Shown: piece by piece, positions 53,257 through 61,929 of the stretch
Layout: every line of letters starts with the position of its first letter
Position numbering within the stretch: the first letter of the stretch is position 1
Assembly: GCA_024102815.1 (NCBI GenBank)
Contig: JAGFJJ010000076.1
Location: 62,001 to 126,000, forward strand
Length of the DNA: 64,000 bases
Source: Phycisphaerae bacterium
GTDB lineage: Bacteria > Planctomycetota > Phycisphaerae > UBA1845
Reading direction: 5' to 3'
The notes under the pieces: generated by a model
Seen by the model: only the letters and a program-made list of their open reading frames with translations
The model's database searches: none
What the model was told of the DNA's origin: nothing
Translations under genes and position numbers: made by a program

Positions 53257-54081
53257 ATGGCCGGAATGAGCCGGATGGACATCAAGAAGCTCGTTAATCG
53301 TTATATTGGCGTCTCCGGCGGGTACCTTGGCGACTTCACGTACCGAACGCATGCCGATTTCTACGTTGAGTACTGCGGGCTTGAAATCGATCCGTATCAG
53401 TTCAGTGGAACAACCCGAGAGCGTTTCGAGAGGATCTTGGAAACTTCGCCGCCACAAGTGCAAGCCAAAATCATTCGCGGAATCATCGAAAAGTATCCAC
53501 CCAATGGCGGCGATGCAGACAAGAGCCAACTGGCCGAAGGCTTCATCGCGCTGGCCGAGCGATTAGAGAAGACAGCAACGATTGATTTCACTGCGCCTGT
53601 CTTCACCTGTGAGATAGTGGAGCGGGCAATCAATGATGCTGAGACACTCATACGAACTTGCGGGCCCGCAAGTGGCGTCGATCGCGTTCACACGGCACTT
53701 CACGGCTACCTCCGCAAGGCATGCGACGACGCGACCGTCCCATATGAGCCCGGGGCCACCATCACCGCGCTGTTCAAGAAGCTTCGGGCAGATCATCCCG
53801 CCTTGAAGGTGGATGGACCACGCGCGCAGGACATCACGCAAGTCATGCGGGCTATCAGTTCCATCATGGACGCTCTGAATCCGTTGCGGAATAATGCAAG
53901 CGTCGCACACCCGAACGAAGTCCTTCTCGATGAACCAGAGGCAATGCTCGCGATAAACGCGGCACGGACAATCCTGCACTACCTTGACGCAAAGCTCGCA
54001 AAGCACCGCAAGGACAAGGAAATCAGGGTACGGAAGGCTCAGACGGTCACCGCCCCGTGCGATGATGACATCCCATTCTAG
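53257..54081 (+). CDS. Abortive-infection family protein (Abi_C-like, HEPN motif)
   Basis: The 274-residue protein starts at ATG 53257 with GGGAGG 5 bases upstream. The N-terminal domain (GYLGDFTYRTHADFYVEYCGLEIDPYQF, RERFERILETSPPQVQAKI) and the C-terminal domain (AETLIRTCGPASGVDRVHTALHGYLRKAC, then LNPLRNNASVAHPNEVLLDEPEA) fit the Abi_C arrangement seen in phage-defence proteins. RNNASVAH matches the R-x(4-6)-H core of HEPN ribonucleases. A role as a phage-triggered RNase is inferred. It stands alone next to repeat-rich DNA, and its base composition is more AT-rich than its neighbours, consistent with transfer. Confidence 0.75.
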   Translation: MAGMSRMDIKKLVNRYIGVSGGYLGDFTYRTHADFYVEYCGLEIDPYQFSGTTRERFERILETSPPQVQAKIIRGIIEKYPPNGGDADKSQLAEGFIALAERLEKTATIDFTAPVFTCEIVERAINDAETLIRTCGPASGVDRVHTALHGYLRKACDDATVPYEPGATITALFKKLRADHPALKVDGPRAQDITQVMRAISSIMDALNPLRNNASVAHPNEVLLDEPEAMLAINAARTILHYLDAKLAKHRKDKEIRVRKAQTVTAPCDDDIPF

Positions 54082-54343
54082 ATGTTGATTGGCTGTGGCA
54101 GGACAATAGAGGCCGGGAGCGCGAGCTACCGACGTCCAGCTGCGCTCAAAGTTGTAACCCAATTGCGGTGCTGGGAGCCTCGGAGTGAAGTGGCATGCTC
54201 AAAGCACCTCTAGATTCATTCCGGCATATCCACTCCGTCGCTCCCGCCAACCTCGTCGCCCGCGACCGTGAAGAACAACGCCACACCGACGTTCTTCCGC
54301 CGGTTGCGGGTGGACATGGTTGAGGATTATCACCCGTCGGATT

Positions 54344-54361
54344 GGTGCATCAAGGTGCGCC
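54344..54361. repeat. Family A palindrome, degenerate
   Basis: GGTGCATC-AA-GGTGCGCC is a decayed copy of the family A palindrome in the gene-free stretch 54082-54957. Confidence 0.7.
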
Positions 54362-54483
54362 CGCCCGAAATGCGTTTGTGCGATGATTTCTCTGCCCCTT
54401 CGGAGCGAAGAGCGGGTCGTGACGTAGGGGCATCACATTGCGGGCGTCATTCTCCGGCGCTCGTTCGCGCGGGCTAAAGCCAT

Positions 54484-54585
54484 GCGGCTGGGAAGAGGTG
54501 CGGTGCGTGGTCGCGGCTTGAAGCGCATGTCCACGAGGCGTGGACATGGCATCCGTTGAAGCGGTGCGTCGGGGGACGCACCCTA
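54484..54585 (+). repeat. Composite palindromic element (families B + C), copy 2
   Basis: CATGTCCACG-AGG-CGTGGACATG (54526-54548, perfect) and GGTGCGTC-GGGG-GACGCACC (54563-54582) occur in the same order and spacing as at 6813-6869. The 876-base gap 54082-54957 contains this element, a decayed family A copy and a D + A element; I see no gene in it. Confidence 0.9.
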
Positions 54586-54816
54586 CCCGGAGGCGACGAT
54601 TTCCGACGAATCACGTCGTCGGGTTGACGCAGATCAAGGCGGTTTGGGGTCGGTCGGCCGACAATCCTCGCAGAAGGAACCGGCGCGGTTGGATGAATCC
54701 GGGGTCATCCGGAAGAAGGGGCGGTCGATTCGCAGCGTGGCGGCGACCGCCGAGTCCAGTCGGGGCATCAAGTTGAGCCGAAGCCGTCAATTGGTGCGGC
54801 CGGCTCAAATGGTGAA

Positions 54817-54885
54817 GGCATGCGAACCGCGTGTCTGGCGACACGCGAACCGCATGCCCTACCGGCTGGTGCATCGAGATGCACC
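54817..54885 (+). repeat. Composite palindromic element (families D + A)
   Basis: Family D (54817-54858) has arms GGCATGC/GCATGCC and GCGTGTC/GACACGC with a GAACC box on each side. Family A follows at 54868-54885 (GGTGCATC-GA-GATGCACC). The element ends about 70 bases before the hcp start. Confidence 0.9.
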
Positions 54886-54957
54886 CCTGCCGGTCAATCG
54901 GTGCAACGAAGTGCGCTGTAAGTCGGTTCGAATGCAACCAGAGATGAGGAGAAGTAG

Positions 54958-56268
54958 ATGTTTTGCAATCAGTGCGAGCAGACCGCTCACGGACAAGCCT
55001 GCGTGGACCTCGGCGTTTGCGGCAAGGACCCGGACATGCAGTCGCTTCAGGAGACGCTTCTGTACGGCGTGAAGGGCATGGCCGCGTATGCCCATCATGC
55101 CCGCCGGCTGGGCATGGTGGACGAAGGCGTCAATGCCTTCATCGAGGAGGCGCTTTTCTCCACGGTGACCAACGTCAACTTCGACATGGAGAGTCTGTTC
55201 GAGCTGGTTCTGGAATGCGGCAAGTGGAATCTGCGCGTCATGCAGATGCTCGACGAAGGCCACACCAAGCACTTCGGCACACCCCAGCCGACCAGCGTGT
55301 ACGAAGGTACCAAGGCCGGCAAGGGCATCCTCGTTACGGGGCACGACATGGTCGACCTGCACGACGTGCTCGAGCAGACCAAGGGGAAGGGCATCAACGT
55401 CTACACCCACGGCGAGATGCTCCCCGCGCACATGTATCCGGGGTTGAAGAAGTATGACCATCTTGTGGGGCACTTCGGCGACGCCTGGCAGAAGCAGAAG
55501 CTGGATTTCACGGAGTTCACCGGGCCGGTGCTGGCGACGACCAACTGCGTGCTCATCCCGCGCGAGGTCTACAAGGACCGGCTGTTTACGACGCGGGTGA
55601 CGGCCGTCCCCGGCGGGAAGCGTCTCAAGACGAACGACTATTCCTCGCTTATCGAGTGCGCCCAGCACAGCGAGCCGCTCGTCGAGCACAAGGTGCGGGA
55701 GACGACGATCGGCTTCCATCACAGCGTGTTGACGGGCGTCGCCGATCGGATTCTGGCGGCCGTGCAGGCGGGCAAGATCAGCCGGTTTTTCGTCATCGGC
55801 GGATGTGACGGCGCCGAGTCGGGCCGGAACTACTTCGCCCGTTTCGCGGCGGCCACACCGGCGGATTCGATCATTCTCACCATGGGCTGCGGCAAGTACC
55901 GCATTCGCAACGAGGAGGTCGGCACGATCCAGCTCGACGGCGTGGGCGAACTGCCGCGCATTCTGGACATGGGGCAGTGCAACGACAGCTACGGTGCGAT
56001 CCAGGTGGCCGCCAAGCTGGCGGGGGCGCTGGGGTGCGGGGTTAACGATCTGCCGCTGACGATCGTGCTGAGCTGGTTCGAGCAGAAGGCGGTGGCGGTG
56101 TTGCTCACGCTGCTGCACCTGGGGGTGAAGGGGATTCGGATCGGACCGGCCGCACCGGCGTTCCTGTCGCCGAACGTCCTGCGCGTGCTTCAGGACAAGT
56201 TCGATCTGCGGCTGACCAACAGCGATCCGATCGCGGATCTGAAGGCGGCGATGGCGACGCGGAATTGA
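54958..56268 (+). CDS. hcp: Hybrid cluster protein, short (class III-like)
   Basis: The 436-residue iron-sulfur protein carries the N-terminal cluster motif MFCNQCEQTAHGQACVDLGVCGKD and the hybrid-cluster ligands around TTNCVLIPR, IECAQHSEP, TMGCGKYR and MGQCNDSYGA. HCP reduces hydroxylamine in vitro and acts on NO or S-nitrosylated proteins. At this length the extra helical domain of the 540-550-residue classes is missing, which fits class III. ATG 54958 has AGGAG 7 bases upstream. Its neighbour is a multihaem cytochrome locus on the opposite strand, so a shared nitrogen-oxide role is possible but unproven. Confidence 0.93.
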   Translation: MFCNQCEQTAHGQACVDLGVCGKDPDMQSLQETLLYGVKGMAAYAHHARRLGMVDEGVNAFIEEALFSTVTNVNFDMESLFELVLECGKWNLRVMQMLDEGHTKHFGTPQPTSVYEGTKAGKGILVTGHDMVDLHDVLEQTKGKGINVYTHGEMLPAHMYPGLKKYDHLVGHFGDAWQKQKLDFTEFTGPVLATTNCVLIPREVYKDRLFTTRVTAVPGGKRLKTNDYSSLIECAQHSEPLVEHKVRETTIGFHHSVLTGVADRILAAVQAGKISRFFVIGGCDGAESGRNYFARFAAATPADSIILTMGCGKYRIRNEEVGTIQLDGVGELPRILDMGQCNDSYGAIQVAAKLAGALGCGVNDLPLTIVLSWFEQKAVAVLLTLLHLGVKGIRIGPAAPAFLSPNVLRVLQDKFDLRLTNSDPIADLKAAMATRN

Positions 56269-56314
56269 TGTGGTTCCCGTTGGTGCGCGAGGATGGGTGC
56301 TGCGCCGTCAAGTT

Positions 56315-56332
56315 GATGCATCGAGATGCACC
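56315..56332. repeat. Family A palindrome between hcp and the cytochrome operon
   Basis: GATGCATC-GA-GATGCACC differs by one base from the family A consensus and sits in the 94-base gap between the converging hcp and 12-haem cytochrome genes. Confidence 0.8.
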
Positions 56333-56362
56333 CCAGGCGCTGCGCGTTTGCGCGTTGTTCGA

Positions 56363-58087
56363 TCATCGTCGGTACGTAAGGTTGTCGTGCTCCTCGCCGT
56401 GGCAGGTGAGCGTGCAGCTTCCTGCGCCCATGCCGTCGTCGCGGTAGATCATCTGCCCGTTGTAAGGCCGGACGATGAGGACGTCGAAGTTGATCAGGTG
56501 CGTGTGGTCGGACGGCGTGGGCCGGGTGAGGGTGATGCCGTGCGGATCGTGGCACGCGGAGCAGGGCGTGTTCTCCTCGAGATGCAATGAGTGAAGCGGA
56601 AAGCTCTCGTCGGAGAGAATGCTGCTCCGCTCGTGGCACTTGTAGCACATGGCGTATTCGAAAGAAGATTCCGTGGTGTTGTCGCGCGTGGAGTAGTTCC
56701 GTTCGAGGAGGAAGTCGTAGATCGAGCCGTGGGGGCCGTTGGCACCACCTCCCTGGCGGCCGGTGTCACTGTTGTGGCAGTCGGTGCAGCGGATCAGCGA
56801 GCCTTCGGCGAGTCCGGGCACGAGGCTCGGGGAGAAGAAGCTTGGCGAGGCCTGGGCCACGGGGTGGTAGCTGGGGTTGCTCGGGCTGAATTTGAGTCGC
56901 AGGTTGGCCGTCTCCGACTGCCGGTAGATCCTTCTGGGAACCTCGACGGCCGTGTCCCCGTGGCAGCGGAAGCACACTTCGTACTCGTAGGTCGCTCGAT
57001 CGACGCCCACTCCCCCGATGGAGACGCCGCGTACGTCGCGCATGGTATCGCCGATGGGAATGTAGACGTGTTGCGGGGGCTGTGAGGCGGCCGCGTGCGG
57101 ATTGTGGCAGTCGCTGCATTCGACGTGGGCTTCGGAGATCAGGGGTTCCTCGGCCGGGTCGTGCTTGTGCAGATAGCGGCGCGGATCGTGGGCGCTGATC
57201 TTGTTGATGTCGGTCAGCACGTTCTTGCCGGCGCCCTGTCCGCCGTGGCAATCGAGGCAGTTGTCCTCCTCGTTCTCGTGGATGAGCAGGCGCTCCTTGC
57301 CGGCCGCGGTGTGCGAGCGATGGCACGCTCGGCAGGCGTTTTCGCCGACGGAAGAGTAGGGCCAGTCCGTTGTCTGCGAGCCGCCGACTTGTGCCGACGA
57401 CGTGCGGTGCGAGGCGTCCTGCCAGCCGGTCATGTCGTGACAGGCGCGGCAGAGTTCGCCGTATTGTTGCCGCAGGACCAGGAAGTCTCCGTGCGTGTTG
57501 TTGTGGGGGTCGTGGCACGAGGTGCATTGCAACTCGCCGGCGGCGTCGAGCGGCACTTCATCGGGCAGTGTGGACGGATCGACGAGTTGTCGGTCGGATG
57601 CGGCCAGTCCGCTGGTGTAGACGAAGCTGATGGGGTGATCGTCCGAGAGGTCGGTGCCCAGGTTGCTCAGGCCGGCCGGAATGAACTCGCCGCCGACCAT
57701 GCGGATGCGGTCGGTTCGCGAGAGCACCTGTCCCAAGGCGATCGTTCCGTCGTGGCAACTCAGGCAGAGCTTGCTTGCCCCGGTGGGCTGGCCGGGCTGG
57801 GCGTCGAGCGTGCTGGACTGGTAGATGAGGTAGTTCGACGTGGGCAGCTCACGGTTCCACAAGGGGCGCAGGCCGCTGGTGTTGTGGGGGGCGTGGCAGA
57901 AAATGCAGACTTGGCGTTCCGACACGGCGCGAACCTGTCCAGGCCCGCCGGCGGAGAGATTATGCACCGTGTCCACGACGCGATTCTGAGCCCAGGCCGA
58001 GGAAGCGATGCCGATAAGCCCGATGGCTAAGAGAAGGCTTCTTCCTTGCTCCAGACGGTTGCGGGAGATTCCGTTGTCGTGATTCAT
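56363..58087 (-). CDS. Secreted multihaem c-type cytochrome, 12 haem sites
   Basis: The 574-residue protein has a signal peptide (LLLAIGLIGIASSAWA) and eleven CxxCH sites in order: CIFCH, CLSCH, CTSCH, CRACH, CRACH, CLDCH, CSDCH, CFRCH, CTDCH, CYKCH and CSACH. A twelfth site near the C-terminus is of the rare CxxxCH form (CTLTCH). Several sites are followed by xPHN, the doubled-CXXCH cytochrome pattern. The start region VVDTVHNLSAGGPG is also seen in the cytochrome at 63448. It is last in the operon and probably the most electron-dense component, exposed in the periplasm or on the cell surface. Confidence 0.9.
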   Translation of the reverse strand: MNHDNGISRNRLEQGRSLLLAIGLIGIASSAWAQNRVVDTVHNLSAGGPGQVRAVSERQVCIFCHAPHNTSGLRPLWNRELPTSNYLIYQSSTLDAQPGQPTGASKLCLSCHDGTIALGQVLSRTDRIRMVGGEFIPAGLSNLGTDLSDDHPISFVYTSGLAASDRQLVDPSTLPDEVPLDAAGELQCTSCHDPHNNTHGDFLVLRQQYGELCRACHDMTGWQDASHRTSSAQVGGSQTTDWPYSSVGENACRACHRSHTAAGKERLLIHENEEDNCLDCHGGQGAGKNVLTDINKISAHDPRRYLHKHDPAEEPLISEAHVECSDCHNPHAAASQPPQHVYIPIGDTMRDVRGVSIGGVGVDRATYEYEVCFRCHGDTAVEVPRRIYRQSETANLRLKFSPSNPSYHPVAQASPSFFSPSLVPGLAEGSLIRCTDCHNSDTGRQGGGANGPHGSIYDFLLERNYSTRDNTTESSFEYAMCYKCHERSSILSDESFPLHSLHLEENTPCSACHDPHGITLTRPTPSDHTHLINFDVLIVRPYNGQMIYRDDGMGAGSCTLTCHGEEHDNLTYRR

Positions 58088-58122
58088 GGTGGCGTCCCCG
58101 ATCGCTTCCCCCTTGCGGTGTC

Positions 58123-59217
58123 CTACTCGTCTGTATCGTTCGCGGGCAGATAGCGCATGACCTGCAGCCGCCGATTGTAGGAATCGCAGATCCAGATGCG
58201 ATTTTCCGTGTCAATGAACATGCCTGCGGGCAGCCAGAATTCGCCCGGCTGGGTGCCTTCCTGCCCGAACACGAGCAGCAAACTGCCGGACATATCGAAC
58301 ACCTGCACGTTTTCGAAGCGCCCATCGACGACGTACAGATGTCCATCCACGTCGAATGCCAGACCCTTGGGCATGGCCAGATCGCCGGGCGCATCCCCTG
58401 CGCCGCCGATCGACCACACCGGCTCGCCCGCGCGGGTCAGCTTCTGTACCCGATAATTGCCGGTATCGACGACCCATAGGAAGCCGTCGTGCAGCTCGAC
58501 GTTCGTGGGGTAGTTGAATTCTCCGGGTTCGGTTCCGCGGCGCCCCAGAATACGAAGCAGGGACCCATCCCGGGCAAGGACTTTTACGTCATGGGCGCTG
58601 ACGTCGGCGACGAACAGGTCGTTCTGTTCCCCATCGAACGCGACCGCCGCGGGGCGAACCAGATCCTCCGGCAGGCGCAGCGACTCGATCCATGTCCCGT
58701 CCGTGTCCCGCAGCCGATGCACCGCCACGGCTTCGGAGTCGCAAAGGTAGAGAGAGCCCGCCGGGCCTGGGGATACGTGTACGGGCGTCAGCAGCGCCGC
58801 TTCGCCCACCTGATCGACCTTGCGGTACACGCGTTTCTCGAGGTCGAAGCCGTGCAGGCAGCGTCCGCCGGGGTCGGCGACCCACACGCGTTGCCCGTCC
58901 GGCGTTACCACGACGGAGCGCGGGCCGAAAAGTTCCTGCGGGGGCTTCTTCCCCGCGAGCAGCGTCGTCAGACCTTCAAACAACTTGGGTGGGGCCTTGA
59001 GGTCCTTGTCGCTGCGCAGGCTTCCGACGTATTCCACGCGCGGCGGCGCGGGCGGCAGGGGCCAGACGAGGCGCTGTTCGGGTTCCGGAAAGATCGGCTT
59101 GCGCGATGCGGCACACCCGGCCGGCGCGCAGGCAACGGCGATCGACAGCAACAACACCCTTGCCCGCGTCGCATACGCCTCAGCTGTTCGTTGTAATGTC
59201 GCTTGCAGCTTGTTCAC
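58123..59217 (-). CDS. NHL-repeat beta-propeller lipoprotein 1
   Basis: The 364-residue protein has a lipoprotein signal (LLLSIAVACAPAGC) and about six NHL blades, for example ELFGPRSVVVTPDGQRVWVADPG, PGEFNYPTNVELHDGFLWVVDTGNYRVQKL, AMPKGLAFDVDGHLYVVDGRFENVQVF and FWLPAGMFIDTENRIWICDSYNRRLQV. Its ATG follows the beta-barrel gene's stop by 2 bases. NHL propellers often accompany extracellular multihaem cytochromes in other phyla, probably as scaffolds. Confidence 0.9.
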   Translation of the reverse strand: MNKLQATLQRTAEAYATRARVLLLSIAVACAPAGCAASRKPIFPEPEQRLVWPLPPAPPRVEYVGSLRSDKDLKAPPKLFEGLTTLLAGKKPPQELFGPRSVVVTPDGQRVWVADPGGRCLHGFDLEKRVYRKVDQVGEAALLTPVHVSPGPAGSLYLCDSEAVAVHRLRDTDGTWIESLRLPEDLVRPAAVAFDGEQNDLFVADVSAHDVKVLARDGSLLRILGRRGTEPGEFNYPTNVELHDGFLWVVDTGNYRVQKLTRAGEPVWSIGGAGDAPGDLAMPKGLAFDVDGHLYVVDGRFENVQVFDMSGSLLLVFGQEGTQPGEFWLPAGMFIDTENRIWICDSYNRRLQVMRYLPANDTDE

Positions 59218-59219
59218 GC

Positions 59220-61301
59220 TCAGAATCTCCGCCGCACCTGCACATACAAAGCCGAGTTCTCGTTGTTCGTGAAGTTGTCGTCAAACCGGCCGTATTCGTA
59301 GGTCACGCGCACGTCCGTATCCCTCACGCTCCATTCCAGGGATAGGTCGACGTCGATGCCTTCGTCCCGACCGGTGAGCGAGTCTTTCTCGTTGCGATAC
59401 AGCACGGCGCTTTCAACCAGGAAATCGCGCGTAATGGGGTGGCGGTACCGGCCTTCGATGGTGAAGAAGCGCGTCTGGCGGTCGTCAGGCGGCAGGCGGT
59501 CGATCCGCGACCAGCGGGCTTTCACATCCCCTACGGCGCCGGTACTGAAACGCTTGGTGATACCGCCATTGAGTCGGATGGCGCGCTGGGGAGTGATGTT
59601 CGAATCGTAGCTCTCGTACTCCGCCTGCAGGTGAAGCACGCCCTTGCGGTACTCCAGCCCTACGATGTGATCGATGATGTCTTCCGCGGTCACGCCGGTG
59701 GCATCTTTCGGCGTGATGCCCTGATCCTGCTTGCGGAACCGGTAGTAGGGCTCGAGCCCCATTTCGAATTGCTGGCGGACGGCGAACGCCTGGTCGATCG
59801 TATCCAGTTCGAAGTTCCCCGTGATTTCGAACACGTAATCGATCAGCACGGTCTCGCCGTTGGTGATGAGTCCGCCCGGGAGGCGCTCGAGTTCAATCCG
59901 GTCTCCGACCTGGCGTATGCGGTAGTCCCGTCCGATCTGGTAGCGGGTGACGCGATCCTCGGCCGTGATCAGGATCGTCCCCGGAATGACGTTCGTGTTG
60001 ACCAGCACGACCGGTTCGGGATCGCGGAACGTGCCCCGCTCGTCGAGCACGTCCACCTGCTGGTTTCCGCCCGTGCGATCCTCCTTCTGGTAGCGCGCGC
60101 GATAGTTGCCGAGCAGACGTCCCCAGCGGTTGTTCTTGCGGTAGTCGAAACTCACCTGCCCGCCGTAGCGACAGATTTGCAGGCCGTCCTGAAAGTCCTG
60201 GTAGTGGCCGAACAGGTACGCTTGCGACGTCAGGCTGTCGTAGAGCTGGTGCTCGATCGTGGCCGTGCCCAGGTAGGAGCGTTCCTTGATGGGGGCCACG
60301 CCGGCGAGGTTGCCTTGCGTGCGGTCCAGCAGCTCGAACACATACCATGACTTGAGATCTTCCGTGTGCTGGAGGCGCATGGTCTCCCGCCAGCGGAAGC
60401 GGTCGATGTTGAACGTGCCGCGCTGGTACTCGTAGTTGAGTTCCGAGTCGAGGCGGTGCTGGCGGCCGGTCCCGAAAATCTGAGCGTGGCTGAGCGTGAG
60501 CTCGTGTGTGTCGTAGTCCAGCTCGAAGGGCTGCTCCTCGATCGACTCGAACCGATAGGTGAACGACAGCGTGCTCTGCGGCGAGAAGCGGTAGCCGGTT
60601 TCGAACAGGGCGAGCATGTTCTTGTGAGACCCGGTCGATTCGTTTCCGCTGGTGGGCTTGAGCTCCACGTCCGTATAGCTGAACTGAAGTGAGGTGGGCG
60701 ATTTCTCGTTGATCCACTGCCAGGTGCCGCCGTAGTTCTTCGTCGTCACCTCGAGGCTGGGCTGGAACGCGCGCGGCTCGATCGATCGATAGCGGCGGGC
60801 GTACAGCGACCCGGGATACGATTTCTTCTGGAGAAAGCGGCCTTCGGCGTTGAACTCGAGCACATCCCCTTCGTCGTTGCTCATGGTGCGGCGTCCGGCG
60901 AAGATCTCTTCGAAATCCGACTGCACCAGCCCGAAGAGCCCCGCCAGCGAGAAGTCCAGCAGGTTGGGGTGATAGACGTAGCCGTCCATCTCCAGTTGGA
61001 GATTTTCCTCGAAGATGGTCTCCTTGGAGGACGTGTCTCCGCTGCCCGTTTTGGAGTCCTGATCGTAGCGGCGGTCGCGGGCGACGAACTCCAGGTAACC
61101 CCCGACGCGATTCACGCCGACGCCGCCGGCCCGCCCGGATCGCGCCTCCGGTCCCGTCCGACATCCCCCCAGAACCAGCAGCAGAATGAGAAGGGCGACC
61201 CGGTACCGCCGGTCGGCGAGGTCGGGCGCCTTCGCGCCGGTGACATGACGATGGTATTCATCGCGGGGCGGTTCGATCGATGGCGTTGGCTTGGCGCTCA
61301 A
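59220..61301 (-). CDS. Predicted outer-membrane beta-barrel protein of the cytochrome operon
   Basis: The 693-residue protein starts at TTG 61301 (GGGAG 5 bases upstream). A lipobox-like LVLGGC occurs near residue 47. The mature part consists of many alternating amphipathic strands with short turns (STLSFTYRFESIEEQPFELDYDTHELTLSHAQIF, VRVTYEYGRF), and the C-terminus YVQVRRRF ends in Phe as outer-membrane barrels do. No haem motif is present. Position between a 5-haem and a 12-haem cytochrome gene suggests the barrel of a porin-cytochrome conduit. A lipidated barrel would be unusual, so the N-terminus needs care. Confidence 0.75.
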   Translation of the reverse strand: MSAKPTPSIEPPRDEYHRHVTGAKAPDLADRRYRVALLILLLVLGGCRTGPEARSGRAGGVGVNRVGGYLEFVARDRRYDQDSKTGSGDTSSKETIFEENLQLEMDGYVYHPNLLDFSLAGLFGLVQSDFEEIFAGRRTMSNDEGDVLEFNAEGRFLQKKSYPGSLYARRYRSIEPRAFQPSLEVTTKNYGGTWQWINEKSPTSLQFSYTDVELKPTSGNESTGSHKNMLALFETGYRFSPQSTLSFTYRFESIEEQPFELDYDTHELTLSHAQIFGTGRQHRLDSELNYEYQRGTFNIDRFRWRETMRLQHTEDLKSWYVFELLDRTQGNLAGVAPIKERSYLGTATIEHQLYDSLTSQAYLFGHYQDFQDGLQICRYGGQVSFDYRKNNRWGRLLGNYRARYQKEDRTGGNQQVDVLDERGTFRDPEPVVLVNTNVIPGTILITAEDRVTRYQIGRDYRIRQVGDRIELERLPGGLITNGETVLIDYVFEITGNFELDTIDQAFAVRQQFEMGLEPYYRFRKQDQGITPKDATGVTAEDIIDHIVGLEYRKGVLHLQAEYESYDSNITPQRAIRLNGGITKRFSTGAVGDVKARWSRIDRLPPDDRQTRFFTIEGRYRHPITRDFLVESAVLYRNEKDSLTGRDEGIDVDLSLEWSVRDTDVRVTYEYGRFDDNFTNNENSALYVQVRRRF

Positions 61302-61315
61302 GATCTCTCCCGCCG

Positions 61316-61909
61316 TTACAGCCCGCGGGGCATCAGAAAGAAACGGTCCTCGCCGCCGTGGGGATCGTGGCAGGCGATGCAGGCCTGCTCCCCGATCGTG
61401 GCGTGGTGCGCACCCGACGTGAGGTCCTCGCGCGCGTGGCAGCGAAAACAGGTTTCATCGGGGGGCATTAGCAACAGCCCTTCGTACGCGCTTCCGTGCG
61501 GGTGATGGCAGAACAGGCAGTCCTCCACCGCGACCGGTCCGTGCAGGTACTTCGGCCCGCGGGTGATGTCGGCATGGCACTCGCGGCAGAGCCCTTCCTG
61601 CGGCGTGCGGAAGAGATTTCCCGTCGTCGGATTGTGGCAGGCCCCGCAGCGATCCTGGCGGTACGGCTGGTGGGCGAACAATCGAGCCGGTCCCGTTCCG
61701 GTCGCAACCTGCGGCTTGCTGCCATATCCGTATCGATCCGGCGGAGGCTCGTAACCGAGCTCCTTGACCGGACGCGCTCCCGGAAGCGGCACGCCGTCGA
61801 AAAAGGTGGAGAGCACGCGGTACCGCAGCGGTTCGGCACATGCCACGACCACGCACCCCGCCAGCGCGGCGGCACCGACCAGAACCAATGCCCGCTTCGG
61901 CCACTTCAA
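61316..61909 (-). CDS. Five-haem c-type cytochrome
   Basis: The 197-residue protein has an N-terminal anchor or signal (ALVLVGAAALAGCVVVACA) and five CxxCH sites: CGACH, CRECH, CLFCH, CFRCH and CIACH. After the signal, a 60-residue Pro-rich segment (YEPPPDRYGYGSKPQ) precedes the haems. It lies 14 bases upstream of the beta-barrel gene and could be the periplasmic cytochrome that feeds the conduit. Confidence 0.9.
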   Translation of the reverse strand: MKWPKRALVLVGAAALAGCVVVACAEPLRYRVLSTFFDGVPLPGARPVKELGYEPPPDRYGYGSKPQVATGTGPARLFAHQPYRQDRCGACHNPTTGNLFRTPQEGLCRECHADITRGPKYLHGPVAVEDCLFCHHPHGSAYEGLLLMPPDETCFRCHAREDLTSGAHHATIGEQACIACHDPHGGEDRFFLMPRGL

Positions 61910-61929
61910 TTGTGCCGCTCCGAGATCAC

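Noticed and set aside
53904-53927. HEPN motif as proof of RNase activity
   Set aside because: R-x6-H alone is short and can arise by chance; it is kept only as supporting evidence alongside the Abi_C-like context.
54958-56268. Carbon monoxide dehydrogenase
   Set aside because: HCP and CODH share a fold, but the N-terminal Cys spacing and hybrid-cluster ligands are those of HCP, and no cooC or cooF is nearby.
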